A DNA stretch of 64,000 nt from Spirodela intermedia (lineage: Eukaryota > Streptophyta > Magnoliopsida > Alismatales > Araceae), in the NCBI GenBank assembly GCA_902729315.2, contig LR746270.1:2412501-2476500 (forward strand), given 5' to 3'. The notes under the pieces were generated by a model that did no database searches, was not told the origin of the DNA, and saw only the letters and a program-made list of their open reading frames with translations. Below are positions 51,101-60,654 of this stretch, in pieces (position 1 is the first letter of the stretch; every line of letters begins with the position of its first letter). Both the position numbers and the translations under genes were made by a program.

Positions 51101-53902
51101 GATTCCCCCGTATATCATGTCCCCGTACTACCTGCTTACACACTAAGTTTGGCATTGTAGCTGTTCTTCTCACTGATGTTTCTTAGATCCCTCCAAGGAA
51201 GAGACGATGTCCTGTCCTAGACCTTTGTCATCTTGAGAACCTGCCCAACCGGCATTAGTATCACCGTTGACTCTCTAGTGATCAGTCTTAGAGTCTTAGG
51301 TAGTTAGCCCCTTATGGGTCCAGATTTCATGGTCCCTGCGTCTCACGACTATCTTGCGTATTTTTCTTGGAAAAGGTGGTGAATATAGTTAATGTACGAA
51401 TTATATGTACTATATCCGGCCTACTGAGTGAGTAAGGAAGCTTAGCCCTATCAGTTGGCAGATGCTTTCACCTCAGTCTCTTCATCTCTTCACCACTATC
51501 TTGCGTAATGGTTGAACTCCTTAGGAGCAAGCATCCCTTCATCTCAGTCTCCTTTGTTAGATCCTTGGTACATTAATGCGTTAAATAACAGAGTCACCCG
51601 TCTAAGATAGGATAAAAGGGGTTTTAATGTCAATATTGAGATATTTTTTTTGTTTTCTTATTCTAACCGTCTCTATTTGGGTAGGATCGTACCCTATTAT
51701 TTGGGGTATGGGCATGATAACCCATTCATGTTGTCTCGTTTCTCTTGGTCTACTCATCTTGGCATGATGTTAACTGTTCGTGGCCAAGTAACAATTTGAG
51801 TTGATCGCTATCATTTATCTAAAATATCCTTGGTAAGTTGGCTGTTAAAACTTGAATAATGTCTCTCACAGACCGTGGCTTTTGTGTTATCCATTTCCAA
51901 CTATTCTTGGTGCCAGATTCATTAATTTGCACATGGTCTTTTCTCACACCTCTTGCTTTATACCCCTCAATTGTACATTAGAGTTCTTGACAGTGGTGTG
52001 CATCCAGAAAGTACAAACTAATTTTTTATAGTGGAAGGTCCACTTTACACTATTTATCTTTAAAGCATTTATTTCCTAATACAATATCTTTTCCCACTTT
52101 TAGTCGTTGACAACCTCTACAATAGAAGTCAGTGGACTGGAAGAAGATGAGATGGAAGAAGAAAACGATATTCTGGAGGGGAAAGAATGTGTACAGTGAA
52201 CATATTTCGAAATAATATTTTAATGGACCATATGGCCCCTTTCTTAATAATAGCATACAGTGTTTGGCTGTGATTCACAAGAAAGATAAGTGATGTGTTA
52301 TCGATCAGACTCTACATTCTTCACTTGGCAACTGGGCATCATTCCAAAAGATCAATTATGTTGGGTGGGCGGGTTGCAGGAGTCCATGAAAACCTTCTTT
52401 TTTACACGCTTTTAATGTGTATTCGCTCCCAAAACTGTTGTCTACAGTTACACACATCTGGCTTTTCATTTGTCCAGTTGGATTTTAATTTTTTTGAGAT
52501 TTCCTAGTTTCGTCAGGTAATCTGAATGAAGACTTTGTCTTATGATTTTTCATGTCGCGTTTTGCATCACGATGACAATTTAAATTTATTAGCCCACTTT
52601 TGTTTCTTTTCCTGTCCTACTTTTTTTTTCTGTTTATCTAATTTGCAAGGAGTATTACAGGAGAAGCTGGTTGGACGCCAGATCAATGGGGCCACTCACG
52701 TTTTCGACCGAGCAGTGCGTCATTTGATAGCGCTATCTATCGTCAGTCAATAAATGCTTTCATGCGCCAACTTCTGAAGGCAAGTCTCTTTTATTTTTAG
52801 GAAACACCGGCAATTAGATAACTTCTTGGTGTGCGCCTGAGTTCTCTGAAAAGTCGTTCAGATTATGAGAATCTAGGTAAGTATTCAATTTATCTGTCAA
52901 TTACGTATCAGTTCACTTGCAAAAAGGTTTTGGTTAATAAGGCAGGCAGAATACCGAATTCAATTGTTTTGTCGAAATTGTATAAATACCCTACCTACCT
53001 AAATTGACAGAAAAATACATACGTTGTCAGTCTTTTGTTTTATTTTGAGAGTGTCGTCTCAAGCAATCTGTCTAATGTGATGGTTAGTCAGGTAAGTTTT
53101 ATTGACGTTAACATGTCGTACATTTGGAAGTCTTATCTAACATTATTGATTTTTTATCTTTCAACTTTTTGAATATTCTCCGATTATCTTATAATTTAGA
53201 CATTTAATGCAAGGAATGAATGGTTGATCAGAAAAGTTTAAGTAAAGTAAATTATTCGTATGTTCCATATCAAGTAAATTAGTGGATTTTCTTCTTTCAA
53301 GGGATTTAAGTTTAATACATATGGTTCCCCCCGATAAAAAGTCTTAATACCCTATGTTCCTGGAAGATCATCTTATTACTCGACATGTGTACACACTTGT
53401 AGCTTTTCTTTGTAAAAACCTAATGAATTGTATTGAAGTTTCGTCTGCACGATTGATGTTAGCTGTAGTGTCACATACGCTGCTGTTTTTCTCCGTTGTA
53501 CAGCTAATGAACGAGCATACAGATGCATGGCCATTCAAAGAGCCGGTTGATGCTCGGGCAGTTCCTGACTATTATGACATCATCAAAGATCCAGTAGGTG
53601 GGTACTAAGCACGCATTTTACTTATTTAAATTATCTAGTTAGAAAAAATCCAGAAAAAATTGAGCTTGGCAAGTTGACTCTTTAAGAATTCAGATCATAA
53701 GGCTAGTTTGCCACTCGATTCTGTCTTGAATTTGTTTATAGTTGTACGAATTGGGACTCACTCAAGTCTATCGGACAGTTCTTAATATTTCTTACTCGCA
53801 ATTTTATTTTTTTGTGGTGAATACCTTCTTGAATAAAAAGTCAACTGCAGACCATTGACAGCTTATGGAAACATTGCTCTGCGTAAAAATTGTATGCATC
53901 CA

Positions 53903-53953
<51 letters not shown>

Positions 53954-54150
53954 CTTGCAACCTAATTGATGATTTCAAACAGCCAATTCCAGACCATTAA
54001 CAGCTTGTGGAAACATTGCTTTGCGTAATAATTGCATGCATCCATCTATATATATCTTTCTTGTAACCTAATTGATGATCCCAAAGAGCCAACTGCAGAC
54101 CATTAACAGCTTATGGAAACATTACTCTGCTTGATAATTGTATGCATCCA

Positions 54151-54197
<47 letters not shown>

Positions 54198-54685
54198 CTA
54201 TATCTATATCTTTCTTGTAACCTAATTGCTGATTCCGAAGAGACCTATTAAGAATCTCTGCATTCCAGAGCTTACCCATGATGCTGACATTCTTGATTGT
54301 TCCACAGATTTGAGGACGATGTCTAGGAGAGTGGAGTCAGAGTATTACGTAACACTTGAGATGTTCGTCGCCGACGTGAAGCGGATGTTTGCAAATGCTC
54401 GAACCTACAACACCCCCGAAACCATATATTATAAGTGTGCAACAAGGTGGGAAATAATCAGCTCCATGTCCTTCCCTTATGTGCGATTATCCTAAATCAT
54501 GCCGTTGATTCATGTCCTGTCATATTTCTGTGATATTCTCTAAAACCCCCCATTCTTGAGCTGACCTCAGGGGGTCCCCCTCTCCTTTCAGGCTGGAAGC
54601 GCACTTCACAGGAAAGTTCCATTCAGAGTTCTCGAGCTACATAGGTAAGTTCAGCCACAATGTGCGGACCGCACCCATCTCGTAG
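42139..54685 (+). CDS. GCN5: Histone acetyltransferase GCN5 (HAG1), with frame breaks in exon 1
   Basis: Exons: 42139-42748, 43185-43249, 43328-43408, 44858-44929, 45784-45952, 46305-46348, 47587-47686, 48502-48570, 50696-50750, 52661-52779, 53504-53597, 54308-54446, 54592-54685. GCN5 is the SAGA acetyltransferase for histone H3 lysines. The GNAT domain spans exons 2-7: [25 protein letters not shown] with the catalytic glutamate, and [14 protein letters not shown] as acetyl-CoA motif A. The ADA2-binding linker follows (exons 8-10). The bromodomain lies in exons 11-13 ([24 protein letters not shown], then [16 protein letters not shown]). Exons 2-13 are intact and phases close. Exon 1 is not: [10 protein letters not shown] and RSRSSQSSQ read in one frame, [10 protein letters not shown] to [10 protein letters not shown] in the next, [16 protein letters not shown] back in the first, and [16 protein letters not shown] in the second again. 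Introns 1 and 10 have GC donors (GAG/GCAAGT and AAG/GCAAGT). Confidence 0.93.
46069..46160. repeat. Short tandem duplication in GCN5 intron 5
   Basis: A ~51-bp unit (TAATCTTCTTGGTCCAGTA, then CACAGCTCTATGTGATA) occurs twice, starting near 46070 and 46120, with two or three differences. Confidence 0.85.
48571..50695. other. GCN5 intron 8
   Basis: A 2.1-kb intron with regular GT-AG ends. No exon, repeat or mobile-element protein is recognised inside. Confidence 0.6.
51440..51600 (+). pseudogene. Possible copia-like fragment in GCN5 intron 9
   Basis: The translation from 51452 reads [10 protein letters not shown], resembling the QLADxFTK signature at the C-terminal end of copia polyproteins. 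After a frame change it reads [11 protein letters not shown], reminiscent of the following LRSKL segment. Evidence is limited to these two motifs, so the call is weak. Confidence 0.3.
53839..54245. repeat. Three-copy tandem unit with internal microsatellites, GCN5 intron 11
   Basis: Three copies of a 105-155 bp unit begin near 53839, 53984 and 54090. Each has CAGACCATT(A/G)ACAGCTT, then GGAAACATT, then ATGCATCCATCT, a simple repeat, and TTTCTTG(C/T)AACCTAATTG. The simple repeat is long (TA)n in copy 1 (53904-53951), very short in copy 2, and (CT)n followed by (TA)n in copy 3 (54150-54197). The array ends about 65 bp before exon 12. Confidence 0.93.
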
Positions 54686-55075
54686 CGTGGTTGAGGTACC
54701 AAACGGTTAGCTTGTTCCATGGAGAGATGGATATTCCAGAGATTCATGTTTCAGAAAGGGTATTATTTTGCTGGGCAAACACCTTGGTAGGGTTATTTTC
54801 TGATCTATGATTGGCGAAGGAGAAAAAGGGCTACAGGCTCTACTTCTGCACCTGCTACGCTCCTACAAGTCAGTTTTTGTTCCATATTTTTATAGTTGTC
54901 TGATCTGGGTTGGGGTTGTCATCTGGACCTTCCAAGGGCAAACTTTCATGGAAGGTAAAATCAGATCAATTGGGTAGACCCACCATCCCAATTCCAGCTT
55001 ATTGCTTCCTGGTATTGAGATGGGAAAGTATGATCATGAACATGGATTCTCCCCCCTAGACATTCAACCTATTGG

Positions 55076-55077
<2 letters not shown>

Positions 55078-55120
<43 letters not shown>
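55078..55120. repeat. (CT)n microsatellite
   Basis: About 21 uninterrupted CT dinucleotides, among the longest dinucleotide tracts in the window. Confidence 0.95.
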
Positions 55121-55122
<2 letters not shown>

Positions 55123-55412
55123 GCTTAGAGATGATAAAAATTTCAACCCCCCCTTCTTCCCCCTTTCCTTATTGTGTTAGTTGTGGATGGAACAAGGAAG
55201 CCTTTTTAATACATTTTTAAATGTGATTTTGTGTAGGTTAATTGAGTTTAGGTCACTTTAAACTGTTAGATTTGGGGATTAGTCCCTAGTCTTTCATTAG
55301 GATCCCTAAAAAAAATTGAAGGATGGTGTTAAGCTTCCTTTACCCTCACAATGGCAAGAGGAGGGTGGCAACATAGCAGGTTGGAGTGGGAGATGAGGTG
55401 TAGAGGTCACAT

Positions 55413-55439
55413 AAGAGAGAGAGAGAGAGAGAGAGAGAG
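55413..55439. repeat. (GA)n microsatellite
   Basis: About 13 GA dinucleotides flanked on both sides by AGGTCAC (55425 region, both flanks), suggesting the tract grew inside a short duplicated motif. Confidence 0.85.
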
Positions 55440-55840
55440 GTCACGCGATTTCCTAGCATGAAGGCCAGTTGGTCTTTTCTAAGGTTTTACTCAATTTAAT
55501 TGTTATTGATCACTTATTAATGGTATATTTCTAATTATTGGGTAATTTATAATGGCCATAGTAATGAATTAAAAAGTGAAACTTTTTCTCGCATCTAGTG
55601 GTTTGTAGGGACCAAAATCTAAATTGATGGAGTTGTATAAGAATATCAATTGAGTCTTGAATGAATCTTCAAGGCATGAATGTTCTCCAATCTTTAAATC
55701 TATAAGGATTGATTTGAGGGATCTTTTAATTCACAAGAATAAATAAAAGTCCTTGAATTCATTCACGAGCATAATTTTTTAATAATTATCAAATTCAAAA
55801 GGATCAATATAACTCACATGAATCCAAGAGAATGAGATTT

Positions 55841-56205
55841 TGTGATAATCAAGATGTTCTTGAGGGTAGAACAACGTGCCTTTCAATAGCCAATGAATTA
55901 GTTGTAGATCCCCTGAAATTAGACTAAGAAATCATTTTAAAATAAAGATAGTTCCTAGAACTAAGACTCTATTTTTTTTTGGAATGTATCATCATTATCG
56001 CACATAATACATCTTTTTTAAGTCTACCTTGTGATAATCAAGATGTTCTTGAGGATAGAACATGGTGACCTTTCAATAGCCAATGAATTAGTTGAGACCC
56101 CTTTAAAATTACACTAAGTAATAATGCTTGTTTAGCTTATGGTTTTTTTGGGATTTATCATCATTATTGCACATAATATATCTTTTTAAGGCCACCTTAG
56201 TTGCT
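55841..56205. repeat. ~190-bp tandem duplication
   Basis: Two units begin at about 55841 and 56030. Each holds TGTGATAATCAAGATGTTCT, then CCTTTCAATAGCCAATGAAT, and later ATCATCATTAT(C/T)GCACATAATA before a T-rich run. Differences are moderate. No protein or known transposon end is recognised. Confidence 0.9.
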
Positions 56206-56810
56206 AGTTTTTGATTCTCTAGCTAAGAGCATGTTGTTCTACATGATAACATTACTTATACTTTTTTTATGAGTGATGGGTTTTTTAGAGTATTTATTTT
56301 AAATATATATTTTATACAAATAAATGACTAGTCTAATCTTTCTTTTAAATTTGTACCCTTTTAATTTTTAGTAAAAAGAAGTTTGGAAATAATTAAATTT
56401 TATAACTCTTAAGCTGTCTCTAATTATATATATAAACATATATACATTAATATATAATTATGTGCGGGAGGTTTAATTTTATATTCTTATGTGTGAAATA
56501 AAAATATTAATAAGATAAATATGAGGCGATCTCAATTATATGTTCATCTTTCTATCACCAAAGAGGTATAAGAGATAAAAAATATTTTTTTAGAAATCAG
56601 GAATTATAAAATATTTGACAGGTAATGTATTCTTGAAGAGAATGAGATAATAAAAAAATTAAAAAAATATGTTTAAACTATTTTTTTACCATATTATATA
56701 TGCTATTAATTGAATATTATTATTTATTTATTTTTAGTGCAGGAGGCGGGTCGTCTAGGTGTAACGGCGTTTCCATCCAGTAGCGAGGTTCGTCCCCTTA
56801 TTCAGCTAGC

Positions 56811-56852
<42 letters not shown>
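56811..56852. repeat. (GA)n tract in thioredoxin leader
   Basis: About 13 GA dinucleotides pass into three CAGAGA units and end 8 bases before the thioredoxin ATG, so the tract is very probably transcribed as 5' leader. Confidence 0.95.
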
Positions 56853-56853
<1 letters not shown>

Positions 56854-56859
56854 GTGGCA

Positions 56860-57565
56860 ATGGGTTCCTTCATGTCGTCGTGGTCCAAGGGTGGCGATGC
56901 TCTGGCGGCCGAGGGGGAGGAGGTGGGGCAGGCGGCCGTGGTGGCCTTCCACAGCATGGATAGCTGGAACTCTCACTGGGAGCTTCACAAGGCGCAACCC
57001 AACCAACTCGTGGGTTTTCCCCTTCGATGTGTTAATACGTTCTCATTGGGAGATCGGATCCTTCTCCCCTCCGATTAGTCTCCTTCTTCGACCGCTTTTT
57101 GGTATGATTACGGTTTACCAGATCAACGATCTGCTTGTTTTCTTCGGGGGCGCAGATGGTGGTTGATTTCTCGGCGACCTGGTGTGGACCCTGCCGGTTC
57201 ATGGAGCCTGTCTTCAAACGTCTCGCCGACAAATACACCAACGCCGTGTTCGTCAAGATCGACGTAGACGAGCTCCGGGTAAGCTTTTCATTCTCTAAGC
57301 TGAGGGTTTCCCCCTGCCGATCGATTCTTTCTGTCAGATCAGATCTCCGCCGGAATCTGCTCGACCCTGTTTATTTCCAAATTCATGATTCAGCCTCTTG
57401 ATCCATCTGACTATTCTCTCTCTTCAGGAGGTGGCGGCCAAGTGGACAGTGGAGGCGATGCCCACGTTCGTGCTGATCAAGGGTGGGCGCGAGGTGGACA
57501 GGGTTGTCGGCGCGGCCAAGGCGGAGCTGGAGAGTAAGATCCAGCGGCAGCTCTCCTCTAAGTGA
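56860..57565 (+). CDS. TRXH: Thioredoxin h-type
   Basis: Exons 56860-57009, 57156-57278 and 57428-57565 encode 136 residues. Thioredoxin h reduces disulfides of cytosolic and membrane-associated targets and is recycled by NADPH-thioredoxin reductase. The redox centre WCGPC is at 59-63, with the preceding VVDFSAT typical of the fold. The cis-proline is P103 (AMPTF). The buried aspartate lies in MVVDFSA (D54). The N-terminal extension of about 40 residues before the fold, starting [10 protein letters not shown], recalls subgroup II h-type proteins, some of which are acylated at Gly2; that modification here is inference. The start chosen is the first ATG after the GA-rich leader. The two introns sit just before the active-site segment and after DVDEL, the usual places in plant thioredoxin h genes as far as I recall. 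Confidence 0.95.
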
Positions 57566-58460
57566 TCTTCTCTGGGTATTCCCAATCCATACCCTGCTCG
57601 TCCAAAATCCTACACAACTCTTTGGATGTGGCAGGCCTACTCTCAAAATCTGCGGATATTGACATTGCTCTCTATGTCTATCAGGTCTTCTTGAACTAAA
57701 CTGTTTATCTCTTCCATCATCCTCAATGCGTGGAATAACTAAGGCTTAAGGATTAATATGCAACTGAAAACATGATTTTCCTCCACGTAACTGATGATGA
57801 AAATATTTGGCTATTGATGATTTTCATTTCCAGGTGAGACAAATGAAAATCCTAAATCTGGTATGAAACTGAAAAAAATATGTCGCCTCCTTCTCATGGG
57901 TAGAGATCAATTAGATTACTAGATTTGATGACTGCATGCGCAATGCTGTGCGGGTGGATATCAAGGACAGATACCTTCATCTTCTGCAGCTTTAGATGTC
58001 TTCGCATTAAATAGCTGTGGTTCCTGTTCTGTAAATAATCCACAAGGGCCTTTGACCTGTCACAGTACATCAACATCTGCTGACCCACTTGCTAATTTTC
58101 TCCAAGTTTTGATTTCTATGCATTAAAATGCTCTTGGCCAAGACAGTGTTCTTCAGACAGTGTACAGAGGTTTGACCTACCTGCTCTAAGTCAAGGGCAG
58201 TTGTCTGCCTGATATAGTCTTTCATTTTTCATTTTGTGGATGAAGAGGTCGATGGCTGTCGTCCCCTTGTGTGTGCTCCTGTTCTCTGCTGGATTTCAAC
58301 GCAGTTCATATGTAAATATTGTCAAGATATAGCGATCCCCCCACATTTTCCTCACTGAAACCATACCTTGGAACAATATGTTCTTCCAGGAGGCTGTTCA
58401 TTCTTGCTTCTTTCTTTTTATTTGTTTTCTCTTCATTTTCTTCAGCCAATCATGGTGAAA

Positions 58461-58810
58461 AGTGATCAGGTCGAGCTTAAAATTGGCTGGCTGACCTCTC
58501 TAGAGTTGAACAATTTTCCAATGAAGTCAACTCATGAACCGGCAAAATCCTCCCAATTTTGTTTATTTTTTGAAATATTCAGGACGGGGTCAGGCCTTCG
58601 GACTTCCATGATTAGCGCTTTGGCCGGTTGACCAAGTGAAGGAACCTCAGACTTTGGAGGAATTCTGTAGAATTCCTGTAAGGCAGTGATCAGGTCAACC
58701 TTAACATTGGTTGGCTGACCTCTCTAGAGTTGAACAAGTTTCCAATGAAATCAACTCATGAACCGGCACTTAGGTAACCTCAGACTTTGGAGAAATTCCT
58801 GTTGAATCGT
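58461..58810. repeat. Unequal tandem duplication
   Basis: Copy 1 (58461-58680) and copy 2 (58685-58810) share AGTGATCAGGTC, GGCTGACCTCTCTAGAGTTG, TCAACTCATGAACCGGCA and AACCTCAGACTTTGGAG in the same order. Copy 2 lacks about 95 bp between the last two blocks. Confidence 0.9.
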
Positions 58811-59122
58811 CATCCAAAGGGTCAGACCAAATACATTGAGAATAAATCAAGATAAAATTTCCTTCAAGAACCAATGAACACCGAATTTCCTTCTGTTAGA
58901 TTTTCCTGGGCAGAAGAGCTCCTACTTTTTCTGCAGTGCTGTGATGGAATCGCTCTCTTGGAACAACCTTTATGGATCTCAGAGGGTTTCCTAAGAAGAA
59001 ATAAATCATGTTCTTTGAATTAAAATATTTGCTCACCTACTCTGGATGCTTCCAGTCAGTTTTCATTACAATGCCGTGATGATTTATATTATTCTTGAGA
59101 TAATAATAAAAATAAAAATAAT

Positions 59123-59380
59123 CTGGGAAGGTTGGAGATCGGAGGATTTTTGAAACGCTAATAATATATCTTATTTGTATTTATTAATTAAGAGTTCTGG
59201 GAAGGTTGGAGATCGGAGGATTTTTAAAACACTAATAATACATATTATTTTTATTTATTAAATACAAGTCTGGAAAGGTTGGAGACCAGATGATTTTTAA
59301 AACACTAATAATAAATCTTATTTTTATCTATTAATTAAAAGTTCTTGGAAGGTTGGAGATCAAAGGATTTTTAAAAAACT
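59123..59380. repeat. ~73-bp tandem array, four copies
   Basis: Units start near 59123, 59197, 59270 and 59344. Each has GG(G/A)AAGGTTGGAGA, then GGATTTTT, then AACACTAATAATA and an AT-rich tail, with the fourth cut short. Divergence is modest. Confidence 0.93.
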
Positions 59381-60170
59381 TACTATGAGTGGGTGCACCA
59401 AATGAGATGTAAATTATCATTCTTATAATATTCGAGGGTCTTAATGTAAATATAGCCATTTAATGTATAGCTTTATTGTTATGATAATTAATTTATAGTA
59501 ATAATAATTAAGTAATTGCATGACTTTTAATCTATGATCATCCTCAACACTTACTATGAGTAAGTGCACAACTCATCTATATATCATATATTATTTATAG
59601 TCATTTTTTAGCCATTAATGGGTTTATATAGTCATTTTAAATCTGATGGTAGCTAAACTTTTTTGTTGATTTGAAGTTAATTGTAAAAAAATTGATATAT
59701 AAAGTTTTTTTCACTTTTTTATTTAAATTAATAAATCACGCACTTAGTCACCAACTGTGTGCCACCGTCCTGTGCAAGTCATGGGTATTTAATTTTTTTT
59801 TTAAGATGATATCTTACTAATTTTACTAAAAAAATACAAAGAGTGCACCACATAGTGTTGTGTTAATATATTTTTTTAACGTGATATTTTTATTTTTTTA
59901 TTTTTTTTTAAATAATGAAAATACCACCGGACATGATAATTTTTAAAATTTTAGCTATTAATTTTATTAATTTTTATTTTACAGTTTAGAAATATGATCG
60001 CTTCCGTTTTGGAGAGAGACTCGCAGTCAGGGATAAAGGACATATTTTAGGTAAAGGAAACCCATTGAAATGTTATCGGTCCAACGGGCATGGTTTTGGT
60101 CAGGGAAACGACAGCGTTCCTGTTAGAGCCATGCCCTACCTTCCAAAACCCTACTATTCCCCCTCCCCCC

Positions 60171-60203
60171 CCTCTCTCTCTCTCTCTCTCTCTCGCTTTA
60201 TAC
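60171..60203 (+). promoter_or_regulatory. (CT)n tract and TATA-like box of RBM28-like gene
   Basis: A CT tract (60171-60194) runs straight into CTTTATACC, a possible TATA box, about 455 bp upstream of the ATG. Pyrimidine patches next to the core promoter are common in plant genes. Confidence 0.45.
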
Positions 60204-60430
60204 CTTCTCTTCCATCAATCTTACCCCGCCCGCGGGTGGGATCCGGCGGCAGTGTTGCCACCTCTGCTGTCCTCGTCTCCAGAGTCTGCCGCGAGCTTCT
60301 CTCTTCTTCCCCTGAAGAGAAGGTCTCCGCTTTTCCTCAGTCTCACCATCTGTAGCAGGAGAAGAGCAGCATCAGAAGAGGCCGGAATTGGGGTGGGAGG
60401 TTTGCTTGCTTCCGTGATACATCGCCCTTG

Positions 60431-60578
60431 GTAAGCTTATCTCCCTCTGGGGGGTGTCGGGGTTCGTCTGAGATTCATCAGATGATTGCAATGCAATCAT
60501 ATGCCAAAGGAAATCGTTATTCGTATATTAATGTGTGGGGATTGAAAAAATCCAGTTAATTTAGTCCGACCGGCGCAG
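60431..60578 (+). other. Probable 5' untranslated intron of RBM28-like gene
   Basis: A strong donor (CTTG/GTAAGC) at 60431 is followed by acceptors at 60564 (TTTAG) and 60578 (GCGCAG), all before the start codon at 60655. Which acceptor is used cannot be decided. Confidence 0.5.
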
Positions 60579-60654
60579 AGGGCCGCCGCTTTGAGTGTAA
60601 GAAGGGGCGCTCCACAACCGAGTGGAGGCTGCTGCTGGACCTCTGCTCGAAGGC

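Larger units (their letters stand above)
54686..56810. other. Spacer between GCN5 and thioredoxin
   Basis: No gene is recognised. It contains (CT)n at 55078-55120, (GA)n at 55413-55439, and a two-copy repeat at 55841-56205. The sequence is AT-rich from 55500 onward. Confidence 0.6.
57566..60170. other. Spacer between thioredoxin and RBM28-like gene
   Basis: No gene is recognised. Two local duplications occupy parts of it (58461-58810 and 59123-59380). The region 59380-60000 is very AT-rich. Confidence 0.6.
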
